From a virus: a DNA stretch of 64,000 nt. A program made the translations under genes and the position numbers. The stretch is taken from the IMG/VR virus record IMGVR_UViG_3300035703_000044, positions 29,765 to 93,764 of that record; one strand, 5' to 3'. Shown piece by piece: positions 32,708 to 41,611 of the stretch. Below the pieces are notes generated by a model. That model did not search any database. It was not told the DNA's origin and worked only from the letters and a program-made list of their open reading frames with translations. Each line of letters starts with the position of its first letter. The stretch's first letter is position 1.

Positions 32708-33754
32708 ATGAGTCAATATGTAAAGAAGGCACTTGTGCTTGGTGCTGGTGGTTTTATTGGAAGTCATATGGTGAAGAGACTTCGTTCGGAAGGATATTGG
32801 GTTCGTGGTGTGGACCTAAAATATCCAGAATTTTCTGGGACTGAAGCCAATGAATTTGTTATTGGTGATCTGAGAGATGTTTCTTTTGTAGAACGAGTCA
32901 TTCAATATAAAGGTGATCGTGGAAACTTTTATAAGTTTGTTCCATCCAGATATCTTCAGGCATTTGATGAAATTTATCAGTTTGCTGCTGATATGGGTGG
33001 TGCTGGATTTGTTTTTAGTGGAGAAAATGATGCAGATATTATGCATAACTCCGCTACAATTAATCTAAATGTTCTTGAGTCTGTAAGAAAGTTTAATGAC
33101 TTTCTTGGCAAAAATGTAACCAAAGTTTTCTATTCTGGATCTGCTTGCATGTATCCAGAACATAATCAGTTAGATCCAGACAACCCCGATTGTCGTGAAG
33201 AGTCTGCATATCCCGCTAACCCAGATTCAGAATATGGATGGGAAAAACTCTTTTCTGAACGTCTGTACTTTGCTTATCATCGCAACTATGGTATTCCTGT
33301 ACGTGTTGCTCGATACCACAATATTTTTGGACCAGAAGGGACTTGGACTGGTGGTAGGGAAAAGGCCCCTGCAGCTATTTGTCGCAAAGTAGCAGAACTT
33401 CCTGATCTTGGTGGAACGATTGAAGTGTGGGGTGATGGAGAACAGACACGTTCATTCCTTTATGTTGATGAGTGTATTGAAGCAACTCGTCGCATGATGG
33501 ATTCCAATTTCATTGGACCAGTGAATATTGGTTCCGAAGAGATGGTGACGATTAATCAACTCGTAGATACTGTTTCTAAGGTTGCTGGCATCCCTGTAAA
33601 GAGACAACATAAACTTGATGCTCCTCTTGGTGTTCGTGGTCGCAACTCTAATAATGATCTGATTCGTGAAAAATTAGGTTGGGATTATGAACAGACTCTT
33701 GAAGAAGGCATTCGCAAAACATATTTCTGGATCAAAGAACAACTGCAAAAATGA
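32708..33754 (+). CDS. GDP-mannose 3,5-epimerase-like (extended SDR)
   Basis: A 348-residue NAD-dependent epimerase. It has GxxGxxG (GAGGFIGSH), the FAADMGGAGF segment, catalytic-type SSA/YG..K (SGSACMYPE, YGWEK), TGGREKAPAAICRK and VRGRNSNNDLI. These blocks match plant GDP-mannose 3,5-epimerase closely, which makes GDP-L-galactose or GDP-L-gulose. In bacteria the same family serves polysaccharide synthesis. It is the first gene of a ten-gene overlapping operon. Confidence 0.85.
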   Translation: MSQYVKKALVLGAGGFIGSHMVKRLRSEGYWVRGVDLKYPEFSGTEANEFVIGDLRDVSFVERVIQYKGDRGNFYKFVPSRYLQAFDEIYQFAADMGGAGFVFSGENDADIMHNSATINLNVLESVRKFNDFLGKNVTKVFYSGSACMYPEHNQLDPDNPDCREESAYPANPDSEYGWEKLFSERLYFAYHRNYGIPVRVARYHNIFGPEGTWTGGREKAPAAICRKVAELPDLGGTIEVWGDGEQTRSFLYVDECIEATRRMMDSNFIGPVNIGSEEMVTINQLVDTVSKVAGIPVKRQHKLDAPLGVRGRNSNNDLIREKLGWDYEQTLEEGIRKTYFWIKEQLQK

Positions 33755-34548
33755 CTATCAGTTTTAACCTTTTGGGACATCATGGTAGACTCGGTAACCA
33801 GATGTTCCAGTATGCAACTTTAAAATCTATTGCTACAAAACACGGATACGAGTTTACGATCCCTCCAAGTGATTTCAATGATCCTTGGCACGATCATCAA
33901 CTCTTTGAGGGATTTGAACTTTATTCTCTACCAAAAGAGAATATTGGGTATAATCAAACAGATAAGAGAGTTGAGGAAGGTCACTTTCATTTCAATCAAG
34001 AACTTTATGAAAGTTGTCCTGATGATATAGATCTTTTTGGATACTTTCAAACTGAAAAGTATTTCTCAGACATCAAAGAAGATGTAAAAAAAGATTTTAC
34101 ATTTAAAGAAAATATTCTTTCAGTCGCAAAAGATTACAGAAGTCAAATTGAGAGTGATGAAGTTATCTCATTACATGTTCGTAGAGGAGATTATGTAAAT
34201 CAACCTTGGCATGGATGTTGTCCCCTTGAATATTATCAAGAAGCTCTTTCTATGATTGACTCTAATATTCCCGTTATTATTTTTACTGACGATCCAAAGT
34301 GGGCATTGAATCAAAACATTTTTGGATCGGATAGATTCTATGTCTCACAAGGTAATAGTAATCTATTTGATATGTGTCTGATGTCTTTATGTGATTATCA
34401 CATTATTGCAAACTCATCATTCTCTTGGTGGGGAGCCTGGTTATCTAATAGTAAAAAAATCATTGCTCCTAAGAGATGGTTCGGTCCACCATTGAGTGAT
34501 CAAAACGATACTAAAGATTTGGTTCCTGATAGGTGGATTAAGATATGA
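33751..34548 (+). CDS. GT11-family alpha-1,2-fucosyltransferase-like
   Basis: A 265-residue glycosyltransferase. GT11 motifs are GRLGNQMFQYA near the N-terminus, LHVRRGDYVN for donor binding, and SSFSWWGAWL near the C-terminus. It would transfer fucose (or a related 6-deoxy or galactose-type sugar) from a GDP-sugar, which suits the upstream GDP-sugar epimerase. It overlaps its neighbours by four bases. Confidence 0.87.
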   Translation: MTISFNLLGHHGRLGNQMFQYATLKSIATKHGYEFTIPPSDFNDPWHDHQLFEGFELYSLPKENIGYNQTDKRVEEGHFHFNQELYESCPDDIDLFGYFQTEKYFSDIKEDVKKDFTFKENILSVAKDYRSQIESDEVISLHVRRGDYVNQPWHGCCPLEYYQEALSMIDSNIPVIIFTDDPKWALNQNIFGSDRFYVSQGNSNLFDMCLMSLCDYHIIANSSFSWWGAWLSNSKKIIAPKRWFGPPLSDQNDTKDLVPDRWIKI

Positions 34549-35417
34549 TAGACTTAAGTAATGTAACTTTTATTATTCCATTAAGGATTGATAGTGATGA
34601 TAGACTTCGTAATATCATCCTATCAACCTCTTTTTTGTTAAGTAAGTTTGACTGTAAGGTTATTATTAAAGAATCTGATGATATGTCCAAGTTCAATACT
34701 TGGGCTAGACCTTTGATTGAATCAATAGTTGATACAAAGAATCTGATTTATATCTTTGAGGAAAATTATGATGAACACTTTCATCGTACTAGACTATTAA
34801 ATGAAATGATCTTAGAAACCACGACTGATATTGTGGTTAACTATGACTCTGATATTATTCTTCCAGTTGATTCTTATGTAAAATCAAAAGAGATGTTGGA
34901 CTCTGGTAAGTATGATGTTGTTTACCCTTATAGATTTGGTGAGAAGGGTGAACGTAAGGTAGTTCTTGATACCAAAGTCGAAGATGAAAATGATTTGAAA
35001 TGTCTTCTAGATTTTCCACTAATCAAAGAGTTTATTTCAAATTTGAATCCAGAAACTTTTGATAAGTCATATGGATACGCTCAGAATGTGAACGGACTTG
35101 GATGGGCTGAGTATGGAATGGTTCAGTTTTTCAATACTCAGGTTTATAAGGATGGATATCTGGAGAATGAAAACTTCATTGCATATGCTCCGGAAGATGT
35201 TGAGAGACATCACAGATGGAATATTTTAGGATATACAATCGGTAGAGTTGATAATCATGCATATCATCTAGAACATAAAAGAACTCAAAATTCTTGGTTC
35301 AATAATCCATTCATGCAAAAGAATAATCAACTTTGGGAATATTTGAAGGAACTTTCCAAAGATCAAGTTATAGAGTATTATGAGAATCAAGAGTATGTGA
35401 AGGAGAAATTAAAATGA
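34545..35417 (+). CDS. Glycosyltransferase (GT-A fold, GT2-like)
   Basis: A 290-residue protein. The N-terminus VTFIIPLRIDSDDRLRNI and the DxD-like VVNYDSDIILP fit a GT-A glycosyltransferase. The C-terminal half contains NVNGLGWAEYGMVQFF and APEDVERHHRW, resembling galactosyltransferase-type acceptor segments. The acceptor and donor are unknown. It is part of the glycan operon. Confidence 0.78.
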   Translation: MIDLSNVTFIIPLRIDSDDRLRNIILSTSFLLSKFDCKVIIKESDDMSKFNTWARPLIESIVDTKNLIYIFEENYDEHFHRTRLLNEMILETTTDIVVNYDSDIILPVDSYVKSKEMLDSGKYDVVYPYRFGEKGERKVVLDTKVEDENDLKCLLDFPLIKEFISNLNPETFDKSYGYAQNVNGLGWAEYGMVQFFNTQVYKDGYLENENFIAYAPEDVERHHRWNILGYTIGRVDNHAYHLEHKRTQNSWFNNPFMQKNNQLWEYLKELSKDQVIEYYENQEYVKEKLK

Positions 35418-36151
35418 GTTGGCATCTAGTAAATTATGCAGATGAAAAGTTTCGAGATGATCAATCTTTTATAGAAAGAGTTCACTCTAAAAACTTCAAT
35501 GTTATTTCTTACAACAGAGACTGGTTGATTTCTACTGATTTTTATAAGGATAATCAAAGTCTTCTTGATGAAGAAACTGGTGGAGGTTGGTGGGTTTGGA
35601 AACCTTATGTGATTCTTGATGCTCTTTTAAAGGTTGATGAAAATGACTATGTAATCTACTGTGATTGTGGAGACATAATATCACCTAACATAAAATCATA
35701 TGTAGAGAATACTTTGTCTGAGGATGAGTTTTGTCTTCTTCTTCTAGGAAACAATAAGAATAGTGATTACACAAAAAGAGATTGTTTCATTTTGATGGAT
35801 TGTGATGAAGAAGATTATTGGGACTCAAATCAATTGGAAGCCGGAGTTCAAGTTTGGAAGAAAACTGAACAGTCTATCAATATCATTTCTGATTGGATGA
35901 AGTTCTGTTTAGATTCTAGAATTATTAAAAATGATCCCAGTTCTTTGGGTGAAGAACTATCTACATTTAGAGAACATCGTAATGATCAAAGTGTATTGAC
36001 CAATATTGCAATACGAGAAGGTCTGAGTGTTAGTAATCAACAATTTAGGAACTTTATTGAATGTGATTATGACTATTGGTACGAAAGATATCCAGGTTCA
36101 AATCTTGGAAGAGATATTGATCGATTCTTAGTGGAGATTAAGAATGCATAG
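35414..36151 (+). CDS. Glycosyltransferase-like protein
   Basis: A 245-residue protein. GGGWWVWKPYVI is followed by a DxD-type YCDCGD, and later by HRNDQSVLTNIA. This layout matches small GT-A-like sugar transferases in capsule and LPS clusters. Substrates are not predictable. It overlaps both neighbours. Confidence 0.72.
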   Translation: MSWHLVNYADEKFRDDQSFIERVHSKNFNVISYNRDWLISTDFYKDNQSLLDEETGGGWWVWKPYVILDALLKVDENDYVIYCDCGDIISPNIKSYVENTLSEDEFCLLLLGNNKNSDYTKRDCFILMDCDEEDYWDSNQLEAGVQVWKKTEQSINIISDWMKFCLDSRIIKNDPSSLGEELSTFREHRNDQSVLTNIAIREGLSVSNQQFRNFIECDYDYWYERYPGSNLGRDIDRFLVEIKNA

Positions 36152-36959
36152 TATTATCTTAACTATTCATAATAAAGAGTGGTTGGTTCAACAAGTCCTT
36201 GATGGAATTACAAAAAACACCAGGGGTAAGTATGAATTGATCGTAGTTCTTGATGGTTGTACTGATAAGTCTTTTGATATTGTAGAAGATTACTTTTACG
36301 GAAAAAGTCATGATGTTACCATAGCAACCACTCCAGATGTATACGAAACTAAAGCAAACAATGTTGGATTGAAAAGTGCATCTGGAGAGTATGTAATCAT
36401 CGTTCAAGATGATATGATTATCAAAGAAGATGGTTGGAATCTCAGAATGCAAAAACCATTTGATGCCTTTGATGATGTGTTTGCAGTTACTTCAAGAACT
36501 GCACATGGTTGGGAGTTCAATCACAGTACAAAACACCTAGGAATGAAAGAAGATCTAGATGACTGTTGGTGTGATATTTGTATACATACTAATCATGCGG
36601 ATAGGACAAATATCTCAAGAGATACTTTTGCTGTTCGTGCCTCAGTAAATAGAGGTCCTTTGATGATTAATCATGAAGACTTGAAGAAGTTAAATTATCT
36701 TGATGAAGAATTTTCTCCACAGGATATGGATGATCATGATTTGATGTATAGAATGCATAAAGAACTGGATAAAGTTTGTGGTTGTTATTGGATTGATTTT
36801 GAGTCAAAAGATGAGTGGGGTGGAACTAGAGTATCTGGTTCTCCAGCTCCTTGGTTACTCAAAGCAAATCATAAGAATATGAAAATATTCTATGAACGTC
36901 ACAAAGATCTTATTAATTTGGAGTATCAAAACGAAGACAGGAGGTTACTAGATGGTTGA
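36144..36959 (+). CDS. Glycosyltransferase family 2
   Basis: A 271-residue GT2 enzyme. The N-terminal nucleotide-binding pattern is SIILTIHNKEWLVQQVLDGI and ELIVVLDGCTDKS. A DxD-like motif lies in IIVQDDMII and a catalytic acidic segment in EEFSPQDMDDHDLMYR. It is probably a beta-glycosyltransferase using a nucleotide sugar. It belongs to the glycan operon. Confidence 0.85.
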   Translation: MHSIILTIHNKEWLVQQVLDGITKNTRGKYELIVVLDGCTDKSFDIVEDYFYGKSHDVTIATTPDVYETKANNVGLKSASGEYVIIVQDDMIIKEDGWNLRMQKPFDAFDDVFAVTSRTAHGWEFNHSTKHLGMKEDLDDCWCDICIHTNHADRTNISRDTFAVRASVNRGPLMINHEDLKKLNYLDEEFSPQDMDDHDLMYRMHKELDKVCGCYWIDFESKDEWGGTRVSGSPAPWLLKANHKNMKIFYERHKDLINLEYQNEDRRLLDG

Positions 36960-37572
36960 AGTTATCAGTCAAGAAAGATGGGAAGAAGCTCAATCTGGAG
37001 AGATTAATCACTATGATTATGGTAATGAAGAGAACTATAAGAACTCTGCATACATCATTCTGAGAGATCATTTTAATATTGATCCTGAGAATGATCTTGT
37101 TGGCAAAAAGATTTTAGAATCGGGTGGTGGTTGTTATCCATCAACTTATTTCTGTAAAGGTTTGAAGAAAGCTGTTAACGTCGAACCACTTTCTGATAAG
37201 TTTCCAGACAACGTAAAATCTAGACTTAACAATGCAAATGTAGAGTGTGTTTCTGTTGGATTTGAGGATTATAAAGGACGTTTAAAATTTGATGAAGTGT
37301 GGTTTTTTAATGTTCTTCAACATGTAAGAGATCCATACTTACAAATTGAAAATGCAAAACGAATTGCAAATGTGGTTAGGGTTTTTGAACCTATTGATAC
37401 TGCAATTAATAATGAACATCCACATAGTTTTAACATGCAATTCTTTAAAGAACAGTTTCCAGATGCTGAAGTTAAGATGTATCAAGGTGGTTCTGTTGCG
37501 AGATTTCATGGAGCAAACTGTGTATATTTGACTTGGACTAAAAATGACAAAAAGAAAACTACTAAATCTTGA
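36952..37572 (+). CDS. SAM-dependent methyltransferase-like
   Basis: A 206-residue protein. The SAM-binding motif I is KKILESGGGCYPSTYF. Acidic motif II is around NVEPLSD, with a motif IV-like DEVWFFNVLQHVRDP. It resembles class I methyltransferases that modify sugars or amino-sugars. It overlaps the next gene by 29 bases. Confidence 0.75.
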   Translation: MVEVISQERWEEAQSGEINHYDYGNEENYKNSAYIILRDHFNIDPENDLVGKKILESGGGCYPSTYFCKGLKKAVNVEPLSDKFPDNVKSRLNNANVECVSVGFEDYKGRLKFDEVWFFNVLQHVRDPYLQIENAKRIANVVRVFEPIDTAINNEHPHSFNMQFFKEQFPDAEVKMYQGGSVARFHGANCVYLTWTKNDKKKTTKS

Positions 37573-38251
37573 TCTAATTTCCATCAATTGTGTTGACCCT
37601 TATCAATCTGCTGCAGCAATAAATTATTGCCAAAAGTTTTTTGAATTTGGGAAAAGTATTCTAGTTACACATCAGGATATTGATGTGCATGATATTGAAC
37701 TACACATCATTGACAAACTGGATTGGTATCAATATAATGACCATGTACTTAGTTTAATTGAACACACAGATAATGAATATGTGATGTTGATTCAGGATGA
37801 TGGTCATCCAATCAATCCTGAACTTTGGGATGATGAATATCTAGAATATGATTACATTGGAGCTCCATGGCCTGGTGAAGAGAGTTGGATTAGTCTTCAA
37901 CATAAAGATCAACAAGATTATATTAGAAAAAACTTTCCAAAGAATAGAGTTGGAAATGGTGGATTTTGTATAAGAAGTAGAAAGTTCTTAGAATTTTCTG
38001 CACAGTATGATTCTTGTAATGGTCTTGGGGAAGACAGTTTTCTTTGTACTCGAAAATATGAAGAAGCAATTGCATATGGAATCAAATTTGCTCCTCTTGA
38101 ATTAGCTTCTAAATTTTCATATGAGAATCCATGCATAGAATTTGGTACGTCATGGAATCAACAAGTAGTTCTTGATAAATCAAAACACTTTGGATGGCAT
38201 GGTAAAAACTTTTTAAACACTCAAGAATTAATGTCTTTAAAATATACGTGA
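37544..38251 (+). CDS. DUF5672-family glycosyltransferase-like
   Basis: A 235-residue protein. Characteristic pieces are VMLIQDDGHPINPELWDDEYLEYDYIGAPW (DxD-type QDDG), VGNGGFCIRSRKFLE and the acidic EDSFLC. This is the pattern of DUF5672, a putative glycosyltransferase family. It begins inside the methyltransferase gene. Confidence 0.8.
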   Translation: MTKRKLLNLDLISINCVDPYQSAAAINYCQKFFEFGKSILVTHQDIDVHDIELHIIDKLDWYQYNDHVLSLIEHTDNEYVMLIQDDGHPINPELWDDEYLEYDYIGAPWPGEESWISLQHKDQQDYIRKNFPKNRVGNGGFCIRSRKFLEFSAQYDSCNGLGEDSFLCTRKYEEAIAYGIKFAPLELASKFSYENPCIEFGTSWNQQVVLDKSKHFGWHGKNFLNTQELMSLKYT

Positions 38252-38252
38252 T

Positions 38253-39242
38253 ATGAAAGTACTTGTAACTGGAACTGCTGGTTTACTTGGAGCAAATTAC
38301 TCTAGGCACCTTCTTGCAAATGGTCATACTGTAATTGGTATTGATAATTTCTCTGGAGGATATAAAGCTTTTCTTCCCAAGAATGATAACTTAAAATTTT
38401 ACAAAGTTAATCTGGAAAATAGAAAAAAAGTAAAAGATATATTTGAGTTAGAGAAACCAGATGTAGTATATCACTTTGCTGCATATGCTGCTGAAGGTTT
38501 ATCTCCATTCATTCGTAACTACAACTACAGAAACAATGTAATTTGTTCTGCAAATATTATTAATGAGTGTATTAACTATAATAGTAAATTGGTCTTTACC
38601 TCAAGTATGGCTGTTTATGGAGAACAACAACCTCCATTTACAGAGGACTTGAGACCTATGCCTGTTGACCCATATGGTGTCGCAAAGTATTCTGTTGAGG
38701 TAGATATTAAACTTGCTGGAGAACAATTTGGTCTTCCTTACAATATCATCAGACCACATAATGTCTTGGGTAAGTATCAGAATATCTGGGACAGATATCG
38801 TAATGTGATTGGTATTTTCATTCGTAAAGCAATTACTGGGCAACCTCTTTTAGTTTATGGTGATGGAGAACAAACTAGAGCATTCTCCGACATCAAGTAT
38901 TACATGGAGCCATTTGATAAACTTCTCACTGATTATAGTGGAGAGTTGTTTAATATTGGTGCCGACAAATACTTTACTATCAATGAGGCTGCAGAGACTG
39001 TAAAAAAAGTTGCATCTAAGTATGGATATAATGCAACTATTGAACATGGTGAACCAAGACATGAAGTTAAACATGCATACTGCGATCATACAAAGGCAAA
39101 AACTTTTCTAAACTTTGTTGATGAAACTGAGTTGGAACCTCTGATTGATAGTATGTTTGAGTGGGCAGTTAAACAACCAAATAGGAAAGTGAAAGATATG
39201 GAATACGAAGTAACAAAAGACATTTACGATTATTGGAAATGA
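38253..39242 (+). CDS. NAD-dependent epimerase/dehydratase (GalE-like SDR)
   Basis: A 329-residue extended SDR. NAD-binding GTAGLLG is at the N-terminus. Catalytic SSMAVYGE and YGVAK (Tyr-x3-Lys) are present, along with YGDGEQTRAF. It most resembles UDP-glucose or UDP-GlcNAc 4-epimerases. It is a second, distinct epimerase in the same operon as the GDP-mannose epimerase-like gene. Confidence 0.85.
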   Translation: MKVLVTGTAGLLGANYSRHLLANGHTVIGIDNFSGGYKAFLPKNDNLKFYKVNLENRKKVKDIFELEKPDVVYHFAAYAAEGLSPFIRNYNYRNNVICSANIINECINYNSKLVFTSSMAVYGEQQPPFTEDLRPMPVDPYGVAKYSVEVDIKLAGEQFGLPYNIIRPHNVLGKYQNIWDRYRNVIGIFIRKAITGQPLLVYGDGEQTRAFSDIKYYMEPFDKLLTDYSGELFNIGADKYFTINEAAETVKKVASKYGYNATIEHGEPRHEVKHAYCDHTKAKTFLNFVDETELEPLIDSMFEWAVKQPNRKVKDMEYEVTKDIYDYWK

Positions 39243-39943
39243 AACCCATTCAAGTATTCATGAGACACTGTTATTATTCTCCAAACAGTGCTCTCCCAAA
39301 TAGACATAGACCAGATTGGTTTGATAAGATTAAACTCTTTGAAAATTTTAAGAGAACAATTAATCCCGAACTTGCTGATTATACTATTGTGTATGATGAA
39401 AAGTTTGGACCAATCTCTGATACTTTCTTAAAAGATGAGGAGAATGTTGAGATTATTAATTTTGGGTATGAAGCAGGAAGTTTTTCTCGCTCTGTGGACA
39501 TTGCATTAGAAAAAAACTTTTCTAATGATACCATTGTTTATTTTCTTGAAGATGATTATTTACATCAACCTGGATGGTGTGAAATTCTTTTGGAAGGATT
39601 TACTCTTCCAACACATTATATCTCATTGTATGATCACCTAGACAAGTATATTGATTCTGGATATGACAATCTTGTATCAAAGGTAATGGTGAGTGATTCA
39701 GTTCATTGGAGAACTGTACCATCAACTTGTAACACATATGCTGCAAGAGTTAGAGATCTAAAAGAAGACTATAATATTCATAAACATTATAGTGATGCAT
39801 CTCCTGATGGGATTTCAATGGATCATGCAAAGTTCGTACATCTTGGTAATATTGGGAAGAGACTGATTACGTCAATTCCAGGATATGCAACTCATTGTGA
39901 TCATCTCCAGTCCCCAGTAATTGATTGGAAGAAATATCTATGA
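39239..39943 (+). CDS. Glycosyltransferase-like protein
   Basis: A 234-residue protein (MKPIQVFMRHCYYSPNSALP). An acidic DxD-type element occurs in IVYFLEDDYLHQPGW, and SPDGISMDHAKFVH looks like an active-site segment. It probably belongs to a GT-A family. It overlaps the SDR gene by four bases. Confidence 0.7.
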   Translation: MKPIQVFMRHCYYSPNSALPNRHRPDWFDKIKLFENFKRTINPELADYTIVYDEKFGPISDTFLKDEENVEIINFGYEAGSFSRSVDIALEKNFSNDTIVYFLEDDYLHQPGWCEILLEGFTLPTHYISLYDHLDKYIDSGYDNLVSKVMVSDSVHWRTVPSTCNTYAARVRDLKEDYNIHKHYSDASPDGISMDHAKFVHLGNIGKRLITSIPGYATHCDHLQSPVIDWKKYL

Positions 39944-40725
39944 ATTGTATATTGTACCTTGTTAGGTCTTCTGAGGAGGACTTGAATGATTTCAATAAAT
40001 CATTGTCTTTACTAGAAACTAACCTCATTCCATTTACAAAAGAGGTTGATCTAGTAGTTTTTTGTGAAGAATCATTCGAAGAGTATAAGTCAAAAGTAGA
40101 AACTGAACTTAATATAAAGTATCAACTAATTGAATTTGATGTTCCCGATTACCCAAAAGAAATTGTAGACAACATACCAGAATTTTTTCCACATCCAACT
40201 CATGGAAATGGTCCAGTTGCTTGGGGGCATCCTGGATTTTCTATGGGATATCGACATATGTGTAGATTTTTTTCTGGACAAATGTATAAGTTTGATATTC
40301 TCAAACAGTATGACTATTACTTAAGACTGGATACAGACTCTTTTATTCATACTTCACTCAACTATGATATTTTTGAATGGGCTAAAACTAATGATTGTTA
40401 TTATGGATTCATTGCACCAGCAGTTCAACAAGATAATGAGAAAGTCGTTGAAGGACTATGGGATTATGTAAACGAGGCATACCCAAATAATATTCCTGAC
40501 GGATTGATGTTTTATACAAACTTTGAGTTGGGCAAAACATCTTGGTTCTTGACAAGTGAGTACATGAACTTCTATAATTATATTGATAAGTGTGGTGGAA
40601 TTTATACTAAGAGGTGGGGAGATGCTCCTATTAAGTTTCTTGGTATTAATTTATTCATGAATCAAAAGAATATTATTCCAGTTCAAGGATTCACGTATCA
40701 ACATGGAGCAATCTATACAGTATAA
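39940..40725 (+). CDS. GT15-like (KRE2/KTR-type) mannosyltransferase
   Basis: A 261-residue protein. The blocks GYRHMCRFFSGQMYKFDIL, YDYYLRLDTDSFIH and YGFIAPA closely follow GT15 alpha-1,2-mannosyltransferases, a family best known from fungi. ATG 39940 is used rather than an upstream TTG. Its donor would be GDP-mannose, which links to the GDP-mannose epimerase at the operon start. Confidence 0.82.
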   Translation: MNCILYLVRSSEEDLNDFNKSLSLLETNLIPFTKEVDLVVFCEESFEEYKSKVETELNIKYQLIEFDVPDYPKEIVDNIPEFFPHPTHGNGPVAWGHPGFSMGYRHMCRFFSGQMYKFDILKQYDYYLRLDTDSFIHTSLNYDIFEWAKTNDCYYGFIAPAVQQDNEKVVEGLWDYVNEAYPNNIPDGLMFYTNFELGKTSWFLTSEYMNFYNYIDKCGGIYTKRWGDAPIKFLGINLFMNQKNIIPVQGFTYQHGAIYTV

Positions 40726-41522
40726 TGGATAAAAACAAGTCAACATATAAACTTAAAAACTTTGGTCCCATATACTATCTTAATCTTGACGGACAACCAG
40801 AAAGAAGAGAGTATATGGAGAACCAATTTAAGTATTGGGAAATTGAAAACTATACTCGCATTTCTGCATATGATGGTAGAGATGATGATTTGAGTGATAT
40901 TGTTAAGGGTAGATATCCTGAGATGATGACTTCTGGTGAGATTGGATGTGTAACTTCTCACCTTAAAGCCATTAAACATTGGTATGAAACATCTGATAGT
41001 CCTTATGCAGTCATCATGGAAGATGATTGTAATTTGGATTTAGTAAAGTATTGGAACTTCACTTGGGATGACTTCTACTGCAGAATCCCTTATGATTGGG
41101 ATGTTGTACAGATTGCAATTATCTGTACGGGCGATATTCATATCAAGATTCACAAAAGATTTGTCAATGAATTTTCCACTGCGTGTTACATCATCACAAG
41201 GCATCATGCAGAAAAACTTTTGAAACTTCATGTCCGTGGCGATAAGTATAAACTGGACAATGGTGTAAGACCCAGACCAGTTGCAGATGATTTAATCTAC
41301 AACGCTGGTAATACTTATAGTGTTCCTCTTCTTCTTTATAGAATTGAACTTGGATCTTCTATTCACCCAGAACACATTGATGCATTTCATCGTGGAAATT
41401 ATGATGGTCAAATGAACTTCTGGAGTCAAAAAGGTGCTCAATTGAGTGTTGAAGAACTAACTGACTATGATCCATACCTCGGAAGAGTAATTGAAAGTTC
41501 GGTAACTCCACCAAGTGCTTGA
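40725..41522 (+). CDS. GT25-like LPS glycosyltransferase
   Basis: A 265-residue protein of the glycosyltransferase family 25 pattern. It has IYYLNLDGQPERREYMENQF, GEIGCVTSHLKAIKHW, the metal-binding YAVIMEDDC, and STACYIITRHHAEKLL. GT25 enzymes add galactose-type sugars to LPS. It is the last gene of the glycan operon, which has no internal terminators. Confidence 0.87.
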   Translation: MDKNKSTYKLKNFGPIYYLNLDGQPERREYMENQFKYWEIENYTRISAYDGRDDDLSDIVKGRYPEMMTSGEIGCVTSHLKAIKHWYETSDSPYAVIMEDDCNLDLVKYWNFTWDDFYCRIPYDWDVVQIAIICTGDIHIKIHKRFVNEFSTACYIITRHHAEKLLKLHVRGDKYKLDNGVRPRPVADDLIYNAGNTYSVPLLLYRIELGSSIHPEHIDAFHRGNYDGQMNFWSQKGAQLSVEELTDYDPYLGRVIESSVTPPSA

Positions 41523-41547
41523 CACACCTTCAGTGATCCCTTATACT
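41519..41547 (+). promoter_or_regulatory. Promoter TTGACA-N17-TATACT for the porin gene
   Basis: The -35 overlaps the stop of the GT25-like gene, and the spacer is exactly 17 bases. The leader to the porin ATG is about 60 bases. Confidence 0.85.
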
Positions 41548-41611
41548 AAATAAGTACTTAAGAATTCTGTTGTAATTCTTAATCTTTGTCCTATAGTACA
41601 AACAACAATCT

